Shown here: positions 48,801-62,400 of the stretch, in pieces | Layout: each line of letters opens with the position of its first letter | Position numbering within the stretch: position 1 is the stretch's first letter | NCBI GenBank assembly: GCA_037074765.1 | Contig: JBAMDO010000128.1 | Coordinates: 95,189-159,188, forward strand | Reading direction: 5' to 3' | Length of the DNA: 64,000 nt | DNA from: Mansonella perstans | Lineage: Eukaryota > Nematoda > Chromadorea > Rhabditida > Onchocercidae | Notes under the pieces: model-generated | Seen by the model: the letters and a program-made list of their open reading frames with translations, nothing else | Databases searched by the model: none | Told to the model about the DNA's origin: nothing | Position numbers and translations under genes: made by a program

Positions 48801-51800
48801 TTCAGAAACTTCTGATTGCAGAGTATAGCAGCTGCATATGACATAACGACTTCTAAAGTTCTTACTAAAGATTATCCTCTTAAATTTATTTTTTCTGGAA
48901 AATCACTTAACATTAATCCTGTTTTTTGCATAAAAACAGTATTTCTTCTTCATTTGCTTGCACAAATAAAAGCCAGTAATAAAAATCACTGGAAGCTAAA
49001 ACTACCTGAAATGGCTTTACATTAACTCCGCCGCTCTTGCCAATTTTCTTTTTGATTACATCAATTAACTTGCTCGTAATCTGATCTGCAACGTAATCAA
49101 CATGTCGACCACCCTAAAAATGAGAAAAAATTGAACATACTATCTTTCTTTTTATTTTTCCAGTAAAACATTCTTAATACGCCCGGAAGTCAAAATTCAA
49201 ATATATGACTGAAAGATGGATAAAAATAGATTAAATGTGCAAATGATTCATCGTGTTTTTTTTGAGAAGTTATAAAGCACTGTGCATTTCGTACATCAAT
49301 CACCTTTATCAAATCATTGAATTTAAATTCACTACTGTATACAAGGATAAAAAAACCTTTGTGGTAGCGATACTATTTGCAAATGAGACTTGCTGAAACC
49401 CTTTATCTGAAATTGTAAGTGCCACTTCCCAGCGCCTGCTAACTGACTCATAAACCACTTTATACGCTTCACCATTGCTGTCAACATTGTGCTTCACGTA
49501 TTGTTCTACATACTGCTTGAAGCCTTGCACCTAGATTTCAAACATAATATATTTCCGAACCATAAGAGAATCTCAAACACCACCAAAAACACTTACAGAT
49601 CTATGAATCACTAATGACAAAAATTATTTTAGTGAAAGCAATGAGACAGCAACCAGAAATAATACTGTCAGAAACATACAGGAATCTGCTTGTTGTTAAG
49701 GAAGACTTTAACACCGCGCGTTGAACCAGCAATATCATAAGCTCTACGACACATTAGTGCGACAATGTCATCATCCAATTTGGTCATTTTAAATTTTGCC
49801 AAATCTGGTTTGAAAGTTACACGTGTAAAGTCTTCTTCGTTGTTGGTTGTTATTTTTGGCTCTCCATCTTTTGACATATTATTGATCCATGTCTAAATTT
49901 CGAGACAAATATGATCGCTTAAATTATAATGGGTTTAGAATTCAATTACAAAATATAGAATGTCAGTTGAACGGTGACAAAAATTTTAAACGAAAAACTT
50001 GAAGACCTGTTTGAAAGCTTTTCCATATTCTACAGTAGAAGTTTCTAGTGTAAATTCCTTGCTAAATATATTACAAAGTTTTGCGCCATAACCATTTCGA
50101 CCACCTACAATATAATTTTACTATATAATCTTAAACTATCAACGATTACAATGCATCTGTGTATATTAGGTTTTCATTTTCATACTTTTTAAATTTACTG
50201 CCAAAGACTTCCGAAAACACGAAACTTTCTACTAAGTGTTTCATCTATTATAAATAAAGTTCCTATGCTCTGAGATGAAAACCACAGGTCTCTGAAAGTA
50301 AAATACGTCGGATAGTAAACCTATCTACTTCATTTCTAATTAAATATTCGAGTTAATGATTGTGAAAAAAACTGAATAACTACCTGTGACCTTCCGCTCG
50401 CTGTCGTCATAATTGGAGGACGTAAGTAGGGTACCAAATATAAGTTCGGGGACGTACAATTTTTCAGTTTTATGCAGTACAACCGGAATACCTCGGCCAT
50501 TGTTGTATATGCTAATTTCATTTTCCTCTCTGAAAATTTCAGAATTTTTTCCTTAATTCTCAACCTCAGAGTAATTAAGTAAATCATCTCGCTGAATTTC
50601 CACCCCAACTTATTTCAGATAATGATGCCTAAACACTTCTTAAATCTTACTGAAAAGAGTTACTTCGCAGTAGTTACTTCGCAAATTGTTAGGTAAGGAT
50701 TATTAATCGTTATTATCGATAAGTGCCTAATATACTCAACTGTCTTACTGTATGCCGACTGATACTTGTGACTTCTCGATATATACTTGTAATTCTGATC
50801 ATTTTGCCTATCGACATGAAACAATAAGAATGATGAAACTTTGAAGCTCTTACTGTTTAATATTGACTTTAATAAGATTCATTTTCGGATCTCGCTGCTT
50901 GTTATCAGCAGCATTCACCAATATTTCATCGAATATCTTGTACAAGCCCGGTACATATGAGATTTCACGTTGAACTATTCGATCAGTTTCAGCATCGTAC
51001 ACCCACATCGACTATAATTTTTGTTAACTGTTCTTGCTCCTCTTAAAGAGGGTTTATGAGTTTAAATTCATTCAAGATAATGAAGTGATGGATTTTTGAT
51101 CAATGATATGGATTTGTGACTTTAATAATGAGTTTTATGATTTCAGTAATGCAGCGAATTTTTTATCAACGACATGAATTTATGACTTCAATAAAAAACG
51201 AATCACACCGACTAGTTCATTGTTTTCAATATAATTTCAAAATCTATTTAATAACTCATATTCCTGAAAAAAGTTGGAGATTTTTTCGAGAAATAATTAA
51301 TTTCTCTTAAAAACAGAAAAAAACCTCACAAGTAGAAAACAAAATACACTTACAGTTCGATCAGTATATTCCACAGAACCAATGTATGTATCCGGTCGTA
51401 ATAAGATGTGTTCAAGTTGTGATTTCTTTTGGTATATTTTTTCAATGCTTAATGGTTCTCCTTTATTCTCCTTTTCTTCTTTCTCTAAATCCATGAAAAC
51501 ATCCATTGGGTCTTCCAAAGCTGTTTCTGCTGCTGTGAAGAAAATTAAGTAAAAAATTCCTTTAAAAAAAAAAACCAAAGTTTAACAAAAGAAAAAAATT
51601 TTTAATATATTTCTTGTGGAAACAAAATGAAAGACATCATGTGTAATTTACATGGTTTTTCAGTTTTCTTTTTGCCAGCCGGTTTTATTGTCTTTTTAAC
51701 AGGTGCCTTTTTGTTTAATTTCGATGGTAGAGGTACTGAGCCAAATGAATCGTCATCCAGATCAATGGGCTAAAACAAAAAAAGTGCTCTATTTTAGCAA

Positions 51801-51999
51801 AAGGCAGACTAGCTTATAGGTAATAGATAGATTATTTATGTTCTAGAAAAGATTTATTATTTATATTCTTCGTATCCTAAAACCATTTCAAAGCAAGAAA
51901 TAAAATCAAGCAAGTAAAAAAGTATTGTGATGTAAAAAAGTTGATTAATATAAATTTTCACATAAGGAAACTAACAATGATTTCTGATGAGTCGGACAT
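39836..51999 (-). CDS. top-2: DNA topoisomerase II, complete (1,514 aa, 31 exons)
   Basis: Passes one DNA duplex through a break in another using ATP; needed for chromosome separation. Exon starts (minus): 51999, 51769, 51532, 51011, 50529, 50104, 49892, 49530, 49113, 48792, 48391, 48102, 47488, 47296, 47056, 46663, 46364, 45650, 45301, 45013, 44613, 43954, 43618, 43234, 42951, 42513, 42192, 41718, 41175, 40811, 40096; stop at 39836. All phases agree (4,545 nt). Motifs: ATPase site with [12 protein letters not shown] and [16 protein letters not shown] domain with [17 protein letters not shown] and [14 protein letters not shown] (acidic triad); [14 protein letters not shown]; active-site tyrosine in [11 protein letters not shown] (about residue 856); [11 protein letters not shown]; and a Lys/Asp/Ser-rich C-terminal tail with a KKKRNKK nuclear-localisation-like patch. 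Length matches the family. The start follows a CAG by about 17 nt. Confidence 0.97.
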
Positions 52000-54900
52000 T
52001 TTAAAATGGGATCTGTCAGCTGATTCGAAGCAACAGTGCACAAAAATTTTCTATTCCCAAAACAAACAACTGAAAACAAATGATTAAGAAAACAAATTAT
52101 TAACATAAATCACAATTATATCCATTCAAATTCTTGATAATTTCCAAATACTACTATAAACTTTCATAATCATTAAATACCATTCTAACTTATCATTCTT
52201 TTATCTCAATATATCGCTACGAGTTTTAAGTAATTCATCTTTTGCTTCTGATAGGTCAGAATATTACAAAAAATGAAGTGAAATTGTAAAAGTGAACTTT
52301 GGATTATGCAGCAAACTTTCAAAAATTTCCAAAATATAGTAGCAGTTTTAATATATATAAATAATTATCGTCAGAATATATTATATGATAAATTAAAATA
52401 AAAACTACTCCACTGTATCAATATGTATCTATAGGAACAAGAAAAAATGCATGAATTTATATGGAAAAATTAAGATGCCCATGAATTTATATGGAATAAT
52501 TTAAATGAAGTAAACATTTCAATTTAAGCCAAGAATATCAATAAAACTGATGAATAATGATTTTATTGCATAGCTCTAAATTTTTAAATTTTCAAATGCC
52601 TTTCTTCAGATCTTCCCTATTTTACAAAAATTTTTCCCGCCATGCAAACACTCACTGTGAGAACAATGATGACCTTCTACAGTTTGATTTTTTTCAAATT
52701 TTTTTTGAACTATTTGAATTGAAATTTGAAAAACTATTTGAATTCAAATCAGCTAATTTATGAACTTAAATATTGGAATCATTGAAAAATAAAACGAGAA
52801 AAATCGTAGACATTTTTAATAAAACATTTTCTTATAATCTACTCAATGATACATTGCTGTAAAATCCGATCACAATGACAGTTGAACTATTTTACTGTTT
52901 ATACTAACTGATAAAACTTATCATAGATTTTCTCGGAAATTGATGAGGAAACTTCTTTTTTTTTCTGTTGAAGTATGATGTAAATTTTAAAAAATCAATA
53001 ATAAGCGGACAAAAGTGATCATAACTTCAGAACTTTATGGCTCCAATGTGTAAAAGAGTAAAATTAAATTATCAAAATGTAATTGATAAAAATGAGAAAA
53101 CTGTGGAACAATTAATCCATTTCTAACATAGCCTATTTAATAGCAATACTCCACAACATTTAATAATGGATCGCAATTTTTAGAATAGAAGAGATCCAAA
53201 AATAGTTCGATTATTGTAAAGATTTGAAATTCATTTCAGTGTAAAAGATAAATAAACCTTTATTGGAATGGAATGAAAGAAAAGTGAAAATGGGAAAAAA
53301 GAAAAAGTATTTCTAAACATTTTAGCTTAAATTTCTACGCACAATCAGCGATTTATGAATAATAACAACCTATCATTGTAAAAGCATTGCGCACAAAAAT
53401 AAAACGATTTTTTTCCTTTTACTTCTTTTTTATTCCAATATTAGATAATGTTAAACTATAAATGAAACTTTAAGTTTAAAAGAATTTTTCGCTGTTCTTT
53501 TTAATATATAATTTCATGTCAAAATTATATTTCTTCTAAATTCACTTTGACATTTCGGACAATTTAAATAATTTGAAAAAAAGCAAAAAAAAAAATTTTT
53601 AATTTATTTTGATTTTCAATTTTTTCATTCTCTTATAGCTTTTCATTAAATGTTTTTTTTTATTCATTTATACTTTTCGATAAACATAATAAGTTTCAAA
53701 AGAAATCATCCAATATTCCTAAATAATATCAACAATAACTATTACAATTTTAATCAATAAATATTTTATGGAATGCCAAGAAAACAAATTGAATATTTAA
53801 ATAGTTACAAAAACAATTAAAGAAATAAGAAACATTTTGGATTCACTTTTATTAGCCAAAAAATTTTGGATTCACTTTTATTAGCCACAAATTTTGTCAA
53901 GTTGTTTTCAGTATGCAATCATGTTTTCTTATTATCATATTAATTTTGGAGATTTTTCGATTTGAAATTTTTGAATTCTACATATTCAAGATTTTTTATC
54001 ACTTCTCGACATTTTAAATTTCATGAGATTGATTATAAATTTTCGATTAGTTATAAAGCTTTGGCTTTTTCTTCTGAAATTTTAAATTCTTTTGAAAATT
54101 AAACAATGAATAGAAAAAAAAAATATTATTATCACACAAACAATTTCAGTGCTTCTCGTGCACATTTTCATTATTATTGTATTATTTCAAAATACTAGGA
54201 AAAATTCGCAAAATATTGATTAGAATCGATTTTTTCAGTCGATTTAAATCGATACATAGATTATCAAATATCTAAAAATGTTATCTGCTTAATATCTGTC
54301 TTTGCTTAAACGTTGCGGGAAAAGATTCAATGAAAAGTACTAAAGTACAATTTATACATATGGTTGCGGAATTTGCAGGAACTTTTGTTTACCTAATTTT
54401 TCATAGATGTCTCAAATTTCCGAATTTTATGCGCCCCAAAAAATTGCTGCTGTAATTTTTCAAGGCTTCTCAAATTTCTACTTTTGAAAGTTAAAATTTT
54501 CCCGAATTAATTTAAAATAATTTAAAACCCAAGATATTTAAGCGTTCATAATGACTTATACAACTATGAACAAGAGAAAAGTTACTAGAATGAAATGTGG
54601 ATAAGTTTGAAAAAGACAATGGATTCTGTCACGATGAAATTATCTTCAATAAGCTTATCATAAAGATAGATAATTAGTAAGATGTAATTTTCATAATGAT
54701 GAGATCATTCTTGCAGTGATATTGCTTCGAATTAAAATGAAATTTGTGTATGAAAATTTATGTTTTGAACTAGCACGAATATGTATTATGTAAAGGGTAG
54801 TGAACATTGTACATTTCGCGGAATTTTCACAAATTAATACACTGCAGTCACACATACATTAATCGTATTATATTTCGAAACAATAAATTTGTAAAACAAA

Positions 54901-56497
54901 AGGGAATTTGCGGAATTCACGGTAAATTTATAAGCATACCAAATAAATGGTCACTAAAAAATATTTCGTTGTATTTAAATTTTATATGTAATTAGCATAA
55001 TGCAAATTGTATAATAAAAGAAATTTGAACTCATACGATGTTAGCAAATAAAAAACCATATAAATAAGTCAAACACATCTAAAATGTATAAAGGTTCCAA
55101 GAGACAAAATTTATTTAGATCCAACAATATTATTGCATCTCATATTTCATTACTAAAAATTTCGTCTAAAATAAGCATTTAAATACAATAAGTGAATAGA
55201 AGCTTGAATGAAGTCCACATTGATTTTCAAATGGATATACCAATTTCTTGCTATATCCCTTTTGTTAATACAAGATTTTCATATTAAATTAAGTGGTTTT
55301 GATATATCTGTTGAGAACGTTTCTTCAAGATCGAAGTTTTGAAAAGTTTTCTTTTTTTGTTTCTCAAGAGTTCAAGCTGATCACACTTTTTTACTGCCAG
55401 CACTAAATAATTATGGGACAGGGTTAACCGAAAACGAGCCAACTTGATCATTAACTGTTACGCCATTTGGCTGCTCTAACAGGCAAGATTTTCACAATAA
55501 TAAGTACTATCCGAATATTTAGAATAATAGCTTTCAAAATTAATTCCCGATTTCATACAAAAGAGCGAGTAGATCACTGTAGCACTATAGCTATTATCAT
55601 CAGTATTGTAAAATTGGCAATCGTTAATAGCACTACGATTATTTATTCCCATTATCAGTAACTAGCAATTCCCAACTGTTCTCATCAAAACAGGCAACAG
55701 TTACTTAATAAATGTATGCGAAGAGTCGGAAACTAACATACTATTTAGTGTCTCAAGTATGTCAGAAAAATGAATTAAGACCAATGAATGCAAAGACTTT
55801 TTGGAATTTTTAGTAGAGGAACACTAGTGTTTCGTAGAATTCAAATTTAAGGGAAAGAAAAGTTTCAATGCTAAAAATTAAGACCAAGAAGCGAGTTTTG
55901 TCGATTCTTAACTTGTTGGTAATAAGTCTGCATATTCCATCAATTAAATGTTGAAAAAAAATTTCTCAAAGCAGCGGCAATATCGGAATTTCCTTTAAAA
56001 CGAACTTTAAATAACCTGTGTAGCAACATCTGGATCTTGCCGAGGTAATAGTGCATTGACTGCATTAGCGATAAATCTCGAGATTTTGCACTTCCCATAC
56101 AGCAAAATTTTGAAACACTAATGCAATGCTTGCAGGAGGTAATTATTAAAATTTCACAGAGTTAAAATAAAAGCAACTGAATAAGCTGAATGATACAAGT
56201 TTGATAATATGTTTGACATTTTTTTTTTTCAAAAAAATCTTTATCGCAGTAGTTACAATGTTGGCTTTTCTATTTTTGAATGTAAGCTGGTCATAATGCT
56301 CAAGTAAACATAATATTGAATTTGACTGTCACGAATAATAATACATGAAGGTTACTAAGACCTACTGAAATCTTCTACCTATCATGAATGATTGAGTTTT
56401 AAAAATTTCAGATGTTATATATTTCCACCAGGAACAAAGGATAAAATAGAAACAATAAGTAAATATAAATGCGAGTTGACTTAATTCTTAAATGACT
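52000..56497. other. Intergenic DNA between Argonaute 3' end and topoisomerase 5' end
   Basis: Both genes are on the minus strand, but this 4.5-kb spacing is too long for a typical worm operon. It holds the promoter side of topoisomerase II, a third dispersed-repeat copy (54604-54906), and short tandem duplications at about 52445-52500 (36-bp period) and 53838-53895 (29-bp period). No exon or RNA gene recognised. Confidence 0.6.
54604..54906 (+). repeat. Dispersed repeat, 5'-half copy
   Basis: Matches 32071-32430: TTTGAAAAAG, ATGGATTCTGTCACGATGAA, TTTTCATAATGATGAGATCA, AATTTATGTTTTG, and TTTCGAAACAATAAATTTGT-like words in the same order and orientation. Confidence 0.75.
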
Positions 56498-59400
56498 CTA
56501 AGCATTGAATCGTACGGTCGCCAGCGGTTTATCAATATAACTTAGTTGATTGTTTAATCCAACCAAATCTTTTTCAAGGCCACTATCACTATCAGACTTT
56601 TTGGATTCACCGTCACCGCTAAAAATCATTCAATTTTTAATCAACATGTGTGTAATACGTATTCAAAAATTTTCACGAGACTTTTAATGCGAAAATATGT
56701 TTCAATTACAAAATTAAAGTGGCACATTGATTACTAATTTGATGCACCGAGCAAAAAAAAAAATGATACTTACTGCACAGCCACATAATTGGAAAGACCA
56801 CGCTTAGCCATACGTGAAGCTATCATCACAGGAGATGGAAGCGACACAGCCATATTAACAATCTGGAAATCGTATGCAAGTGCATACACGATAGCTTGCA
56901 TCTTATCTGCCTCCATCAACGAAGAATCAAACAACAACGTATACCGTGGTGTTCTTGTAGTACCCTAAAGTTTCTGATAAAAATCCAATCAATTACTGAA
57001 AGATACCTCTTTCATTCAATCATCTCCAGTGTAACTCTTGGCAGAGGGAACAATAAGCCCGAAAATCCGAAAAGATTGGGATTCGGATGAGTAGAAGAAT
57101 CCTGTCCTATTAAGCATATCCTCCCTTTCAATATTGCATACTTGAAATAAACCTGAAATGTATGATGAGAATTCAAATAAAATTCGCTTAAGACGGGATT
57201 CACCACATAATTGTCGATAATAGTACCCGGTTTGATGTTCACTTCTGTTGTTCGTCCCTGCGGAAGAACACTCTAAAAATTACTGTGCTTAGAACCGAAA
57301 GGAATTAGTAGGAAAAAGTAAAATAGTACGTATAGAGAACTAGAATTATAACATAAAACAATTCGCTCGGACAAAAAATTCTTAAATATCAAAGTGTAAC
57401 GTGAATTGAACAGGATACTCCTACTGATAAACTTTCAAATCTCAAAAAATATAATTTTAATGAAAGGTTCAAAGGTTCAACAGACTTTGCCATAAATGCG
57501 CAGGTTGTGTATCTTTGTGAGCACAATGAAAGTGATGTCGGGGCAATAGTGAGATCCGCCAACCATCTGGCATGCCTTTTTGATCTGTTCCACTTCCGTG
57601 TTCATTACCTAAAGTAGGATTAAAAAGCGGAATCCTTCTACTAACACTCAGAAAAAATAATTAATTATTACAATTCCGAAATTCCAATCAAGTAAACCAG
57701 CAAACTGAAGCTTACAAATGTGTAGAAATACAAGTTAACAAAAAGAACTCACATATTTATACTGTCCTTCGGATATGCCATCTCGAATAACGAACAAATG
57801 CGTCGCTGGCTTCCTACGATTCGTTTCGAAATAACGCAATATATCTGAGAATACCTGTTGTATCGTGTCGTCTACTATCTGGAAATCATTATGCACGAAA
57901 TATACAACTGATAAAAGTATTGCCGAAACACTAACGGTGCTGTAATATCACAATTTGTCTAATAAAAAAATATAGCTCCATATGTTTGTCCGTCTCACTA
58001 ATTGAACTGATTTCGCATTCGTACGGTTGAAATTGGACTAGAATCAAATTATATGTAAATGATATCGGTGCTATGAAATGATTAATAAAAACCGAGCATG
58101 CCTCTTCCATAACTGCTTGACCATAGCGATATCCGCCAATAAAGTCCAACGGATGTTTTTTAATGTTTGCTGAATACTGGAATGGAAAATCTTGAAACAC
58201 ATTAATACTAGAAAATCCGAAAAGTAATTAAAAAATTGATTTAACCTTGAAAAATAAAACAAAATTTGATCTAGAAATAGAAAAAACTGCCACTTACACC
58301 AACAACTGATGGAATAGTATTTTTATTTTTCTTAGATATCATAAAAGAAGCAGGATGTGCAATATCCAAACCCACAATGAGCAATCCGGATTCTTTAAGC
58401 CATTTGTCGCAACTGAAATGTCGTACACTTCAGAAATTGGAAAGAATATTTCGATGAAAGTCTCTGCAAGTAGAACAAGCAATACGGAAAAGTCACTTCG
58501 TTTCAAGATGAACCGAATAATTTAGTCCTCCCATCTTTATGTTCGTTTTATTGACGATATTATCAAGTGTTTGACGTCTTTTTTCCATAACTACTGAGAG
58601 CGCAGTTGATGCTTTTAAATCCTGTGTAACAATTTGTTCTTGCGACTCGATATATTTTATATGTGCTGGAAAACCCACAGTTATTAAACACAAATCTACA
58701 GAGAAAAACGAGGTGCATGAAAATCATATTAGTAAAACAACACAAAAGATTGGTTTCGATGTACAGATGTATTTTTAAAAGTAGAAACATACAAATCTAT
58801 TTAGAATCGATATCTAAAAGGTAAAAAAACAAATTTTGGCAAAAAGCTGCTTATAATGTGTTTCTCGAAACTACTATAGTTGTAAGAAACAATATATTTC
58901 AAAAATAATCACCATGGTAGTTCAATTCATCATCAGTCACAAAATGAATGAACGTTGCAGCCTCACTTTTGGCTTTTGTAATCCACAGTTCAACATCCTG
59001 TTGTTTTGAGTCATTAATATACTCACATTTAAGTGGATAGTTCATTTGCATGCCATTGTGACGGCAGTGTTCCAAGAATTTGCGTACATAATTACTGTAA
59101 ATATTTCACTAATCAATGAAATATCTTGTTAAGACTGAAAGAATAGTGAGAAAAAGGTAAAGTTTTCCAAATAATTTACATCGTCGGATATTCCTCTCCC
59201 AGAAATAACTTATAACTTTAAATATTTAAGATCTGTGTAACATTAAAAAACTCACCGGAATTGGTGTTCATTAAGTCTTCCTCCTCGTGGACTCATTAAT
59301 CCCACAGCATACCAATTTTTGCAAGCGGCCGGGAATAGATAGTGATTTCTATCGCTTATCCATGAAGTCTTAAAAATAAGTATATATTCTTGCAAGAAAA

Positions 59401-62400
59401 TCGACATAAAAAGCTGATTACTAGAGCTTAAAGGACATGAAATTATTTGGAAAGTTAGACTAAATCCTTCGAAGAAAACACCGGAAAGTTATTAAAAAAA
59501 AAACGTGAAGAAAATTTATTGTTACCTTCTCACTCGGTTTTATCCATTTGTTGTCACGATACCTAATATTTGAAGCAGCACGGTACTCAATATTTGGAAC
59601 AGGAAGTACTCTTGCTTCGAACTATTAAAAAAAACTGATTATTCTGATTTAATCTCATCAATTGTTTTTGATGCAATTTATATTTTAAAAGCACAACGGA
59701 CGGTGAACATATGATAATTCAATATTAAGCATTTAAATTTATTAAAAATCCAAATTTTGTCCACTTGTCCCACAGGAACTCATTTATATTACTGAATTCA
59801 AACAAACAAGATCGAGAAAGAGAATAACAAATACTGTCAAATTATTTGTAATAGCCACGTGACAACTTTCCGCCCATTTATTCCGCTGGAGTTTCATCGC
59901 TTCACTTACTGTTAGCGTCTGCTTCCATCGGACAGATGGAGCTACAGCACTCTCCTAAAAAAAAATCATTCATAAAATCTGTTTATATAAGGATGCAAAA
60001 GATTACAATGAACAGTTTGCTTCATTGGATTGCTTAAATGGCTACCAAACCAGAAAAAAAAAATACTTTAGCTGTGATTTGAGAAAGCACAAACAAAGAA
60101 CTAGCAAATTTTGAAATCTAAGCAGTATATTCAGAAATTTTAAGAAGAACAACGACTGAAAAACTCTAAACGGAAAAAAATCGATTAAATTTTGTAAAAC
60201 AAACACTCCTGATGCAAGCAACAAGTTTAGCAAGCGGTGCTGGAAATCGAGCCAAATACTTACTCGAATTATCGCCTGCACTTGAGATGATGTCTGTTGT
60301 GCTTTAGATACCCGCTGATTCTCACATACAATTAGCAATTCCATTGGATAAAAGTTGTTTTCCGATTGACACCGTTCCATAATCAACGGCAATGTTGGAT
60401 ATCTCAATGTCACAGAATACTTCATCCCAAAATACTGTTCAACCGTCATTTCACCGCTTTCCGTGATAAACCTTAAAAATTGAAAAGAAAAATACAGCAA
60501 CAGTATAATAAAAGAATGATAATAAAAGGATTACAAGATTTTACTTTGTAGTACGCGCATTTCCATCTGAAACACCTGCAATAGTGAAACCACGGTTTTT
60601 GCCATAATTACAACGCACGTACAACCCTAAAATCAAATTTTTTTCCAAGTTTTTTCCAATGAAATGAGACCTCTTTTCGTCACTAGTAACAAATCAGTTG
60701 TACTGTTCAGCAGAACAATCAAAGATCGACAAGAAATTCAACAGTAACAGTATGTTTTCAAATTAGAAAACTTTCACCTATGAATATCAACAGATAGCAG
60801 TATCAATATTTGATATTTATCATAGAAACAATACCTTTGAGAGCTTTATTTAAAATAGCTATTGTTTCTTGATTAATACTACGCGTCAAGTCTACTGCTC
60901 CTCTTCTCTCCCCAAGAATGATGGACTCCACCTTCCCAAGCAAGAGCTGATTATCGTAATGAAATGCTGATTTCTTCACTAAAATCAACAGAAATGCATC
61001 ATCATTTCTCGAAATGAAATGCTGCTTTCTTCACTAAAATCAACAGAAATGCATCAGTTTTTCGAATTTCTACAATTCTGCGGGATTTAACTAATCGACA
61101 CCATGCAAAGATAGCAGGAAATCAAAGTTCTAACAAATACTGAACCAACCGTCGACTATTAACCCTGCATTCATGCCTCGTGGTCCTTCAATAATTCGTA
61201 TACCTTTCGATGCACCAATACCAATATATTTTCCTTCACCCAATGGGGGCGTTTCTGCAAAGCCAAACTGCTCTGAATACAAAAGATAACACAGGTCTGT
61301 ACCGTAACTCACAAATTTGTCCCTAAAAATATACAATCGGTACGGGAAATCAACATAGCGGAAAAGAAAAAGAAATAATAGCAACATGATTTTCCTGACT
61401 TTTGAACCATAACAAGCTCAATACTTCATTGAAACCTATGGGCGTAAGACCAATTTCAGACTCACATTTGCAAATTGGTCACGGTCAAACAAACGATTTA
61501 CGCTGTATGCTTAAATATTCTCTAACTGATTTTCGAACATAATCAAATACTAAGAGATATATTTGCGATGAATTTTGCGTAGAAAACTTTCACTTTAACT
61601 TACTGTGTAAAAAATATTTCCTGCATGGTCAAAACTTCTAAAAACTGCTGTAAACTGCGGTTGATTTCATCTGGATTATTACTGACACAACTCTTCAGAT
61701 CATTCGTTGTCAATTGGAAATCTTCTTTACACGGCTTAATCTGCATTAAAAAAAAAAACCTTTCAGTTCGTTTATAACAGTAAAAAACAAAACGACCAAG
61801 TCTTCGATGGAAACCAATGAATATTTGATTTTGCATTGATTTAATTAAGTACATTAAGTATGTATGCGCTCTCCAACCCACGATTAAACAGTCATCATCA
61901 AAAAAGTCCGTCCAAATACTAGATCGAATCATCAACCCATTCTCAACTAGATCATGAAAACTCTTCATGCTTTTATTCATTTCTGAACAAAACCCTAATC
62001 TGAATTACTTATTACTATCAAATTAAGTTATTTAACTTGGAGTGAAGCACCTGGGAATGAAGTGAAGCACCACTTTCGTAATGAAATCAATATTTTCTAT
62101 AGAACATTTACACAAACAAAGATGAAAAATTAAGATCGAATGGACTCACGCGTATATGAACTCGCACACAGTCTTCACCAACAATATTCGGCTGAAGCTC
62201 ATCTGGCATCAGAAAAAATGTTTGCTGTTGCTAAAAAGTTATTTGATTCTCAAAAAAAAGAAGGAAACGAAACAAACTGAAGAAAAAACCTATCTTGAGT
62301 AATTCCTGGCTCTCCCAAACCTCATATTTACCAATACTTTAGGCTCTTAAGCTAATTTCCTATGCAAAATATTATGTTATACCCTATACAATTGGTGATA

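Noticed and set aside
52000..56497. Operon linking the Argonaute and topoisomerase II genes
   Set aside because: Same strand, but the 4.5-kb gap is far longer than usual worm operon spacing and no SL2-type signal was recognised.
56896..57242. Frame running from the SVLPQG exon into ILKGRICLIGQDSSTHPNPN
   Set aside because: This is retained intron; the exon ends at HHTFQ, where the GT donor gives the expected GTTRTPRY continuation.
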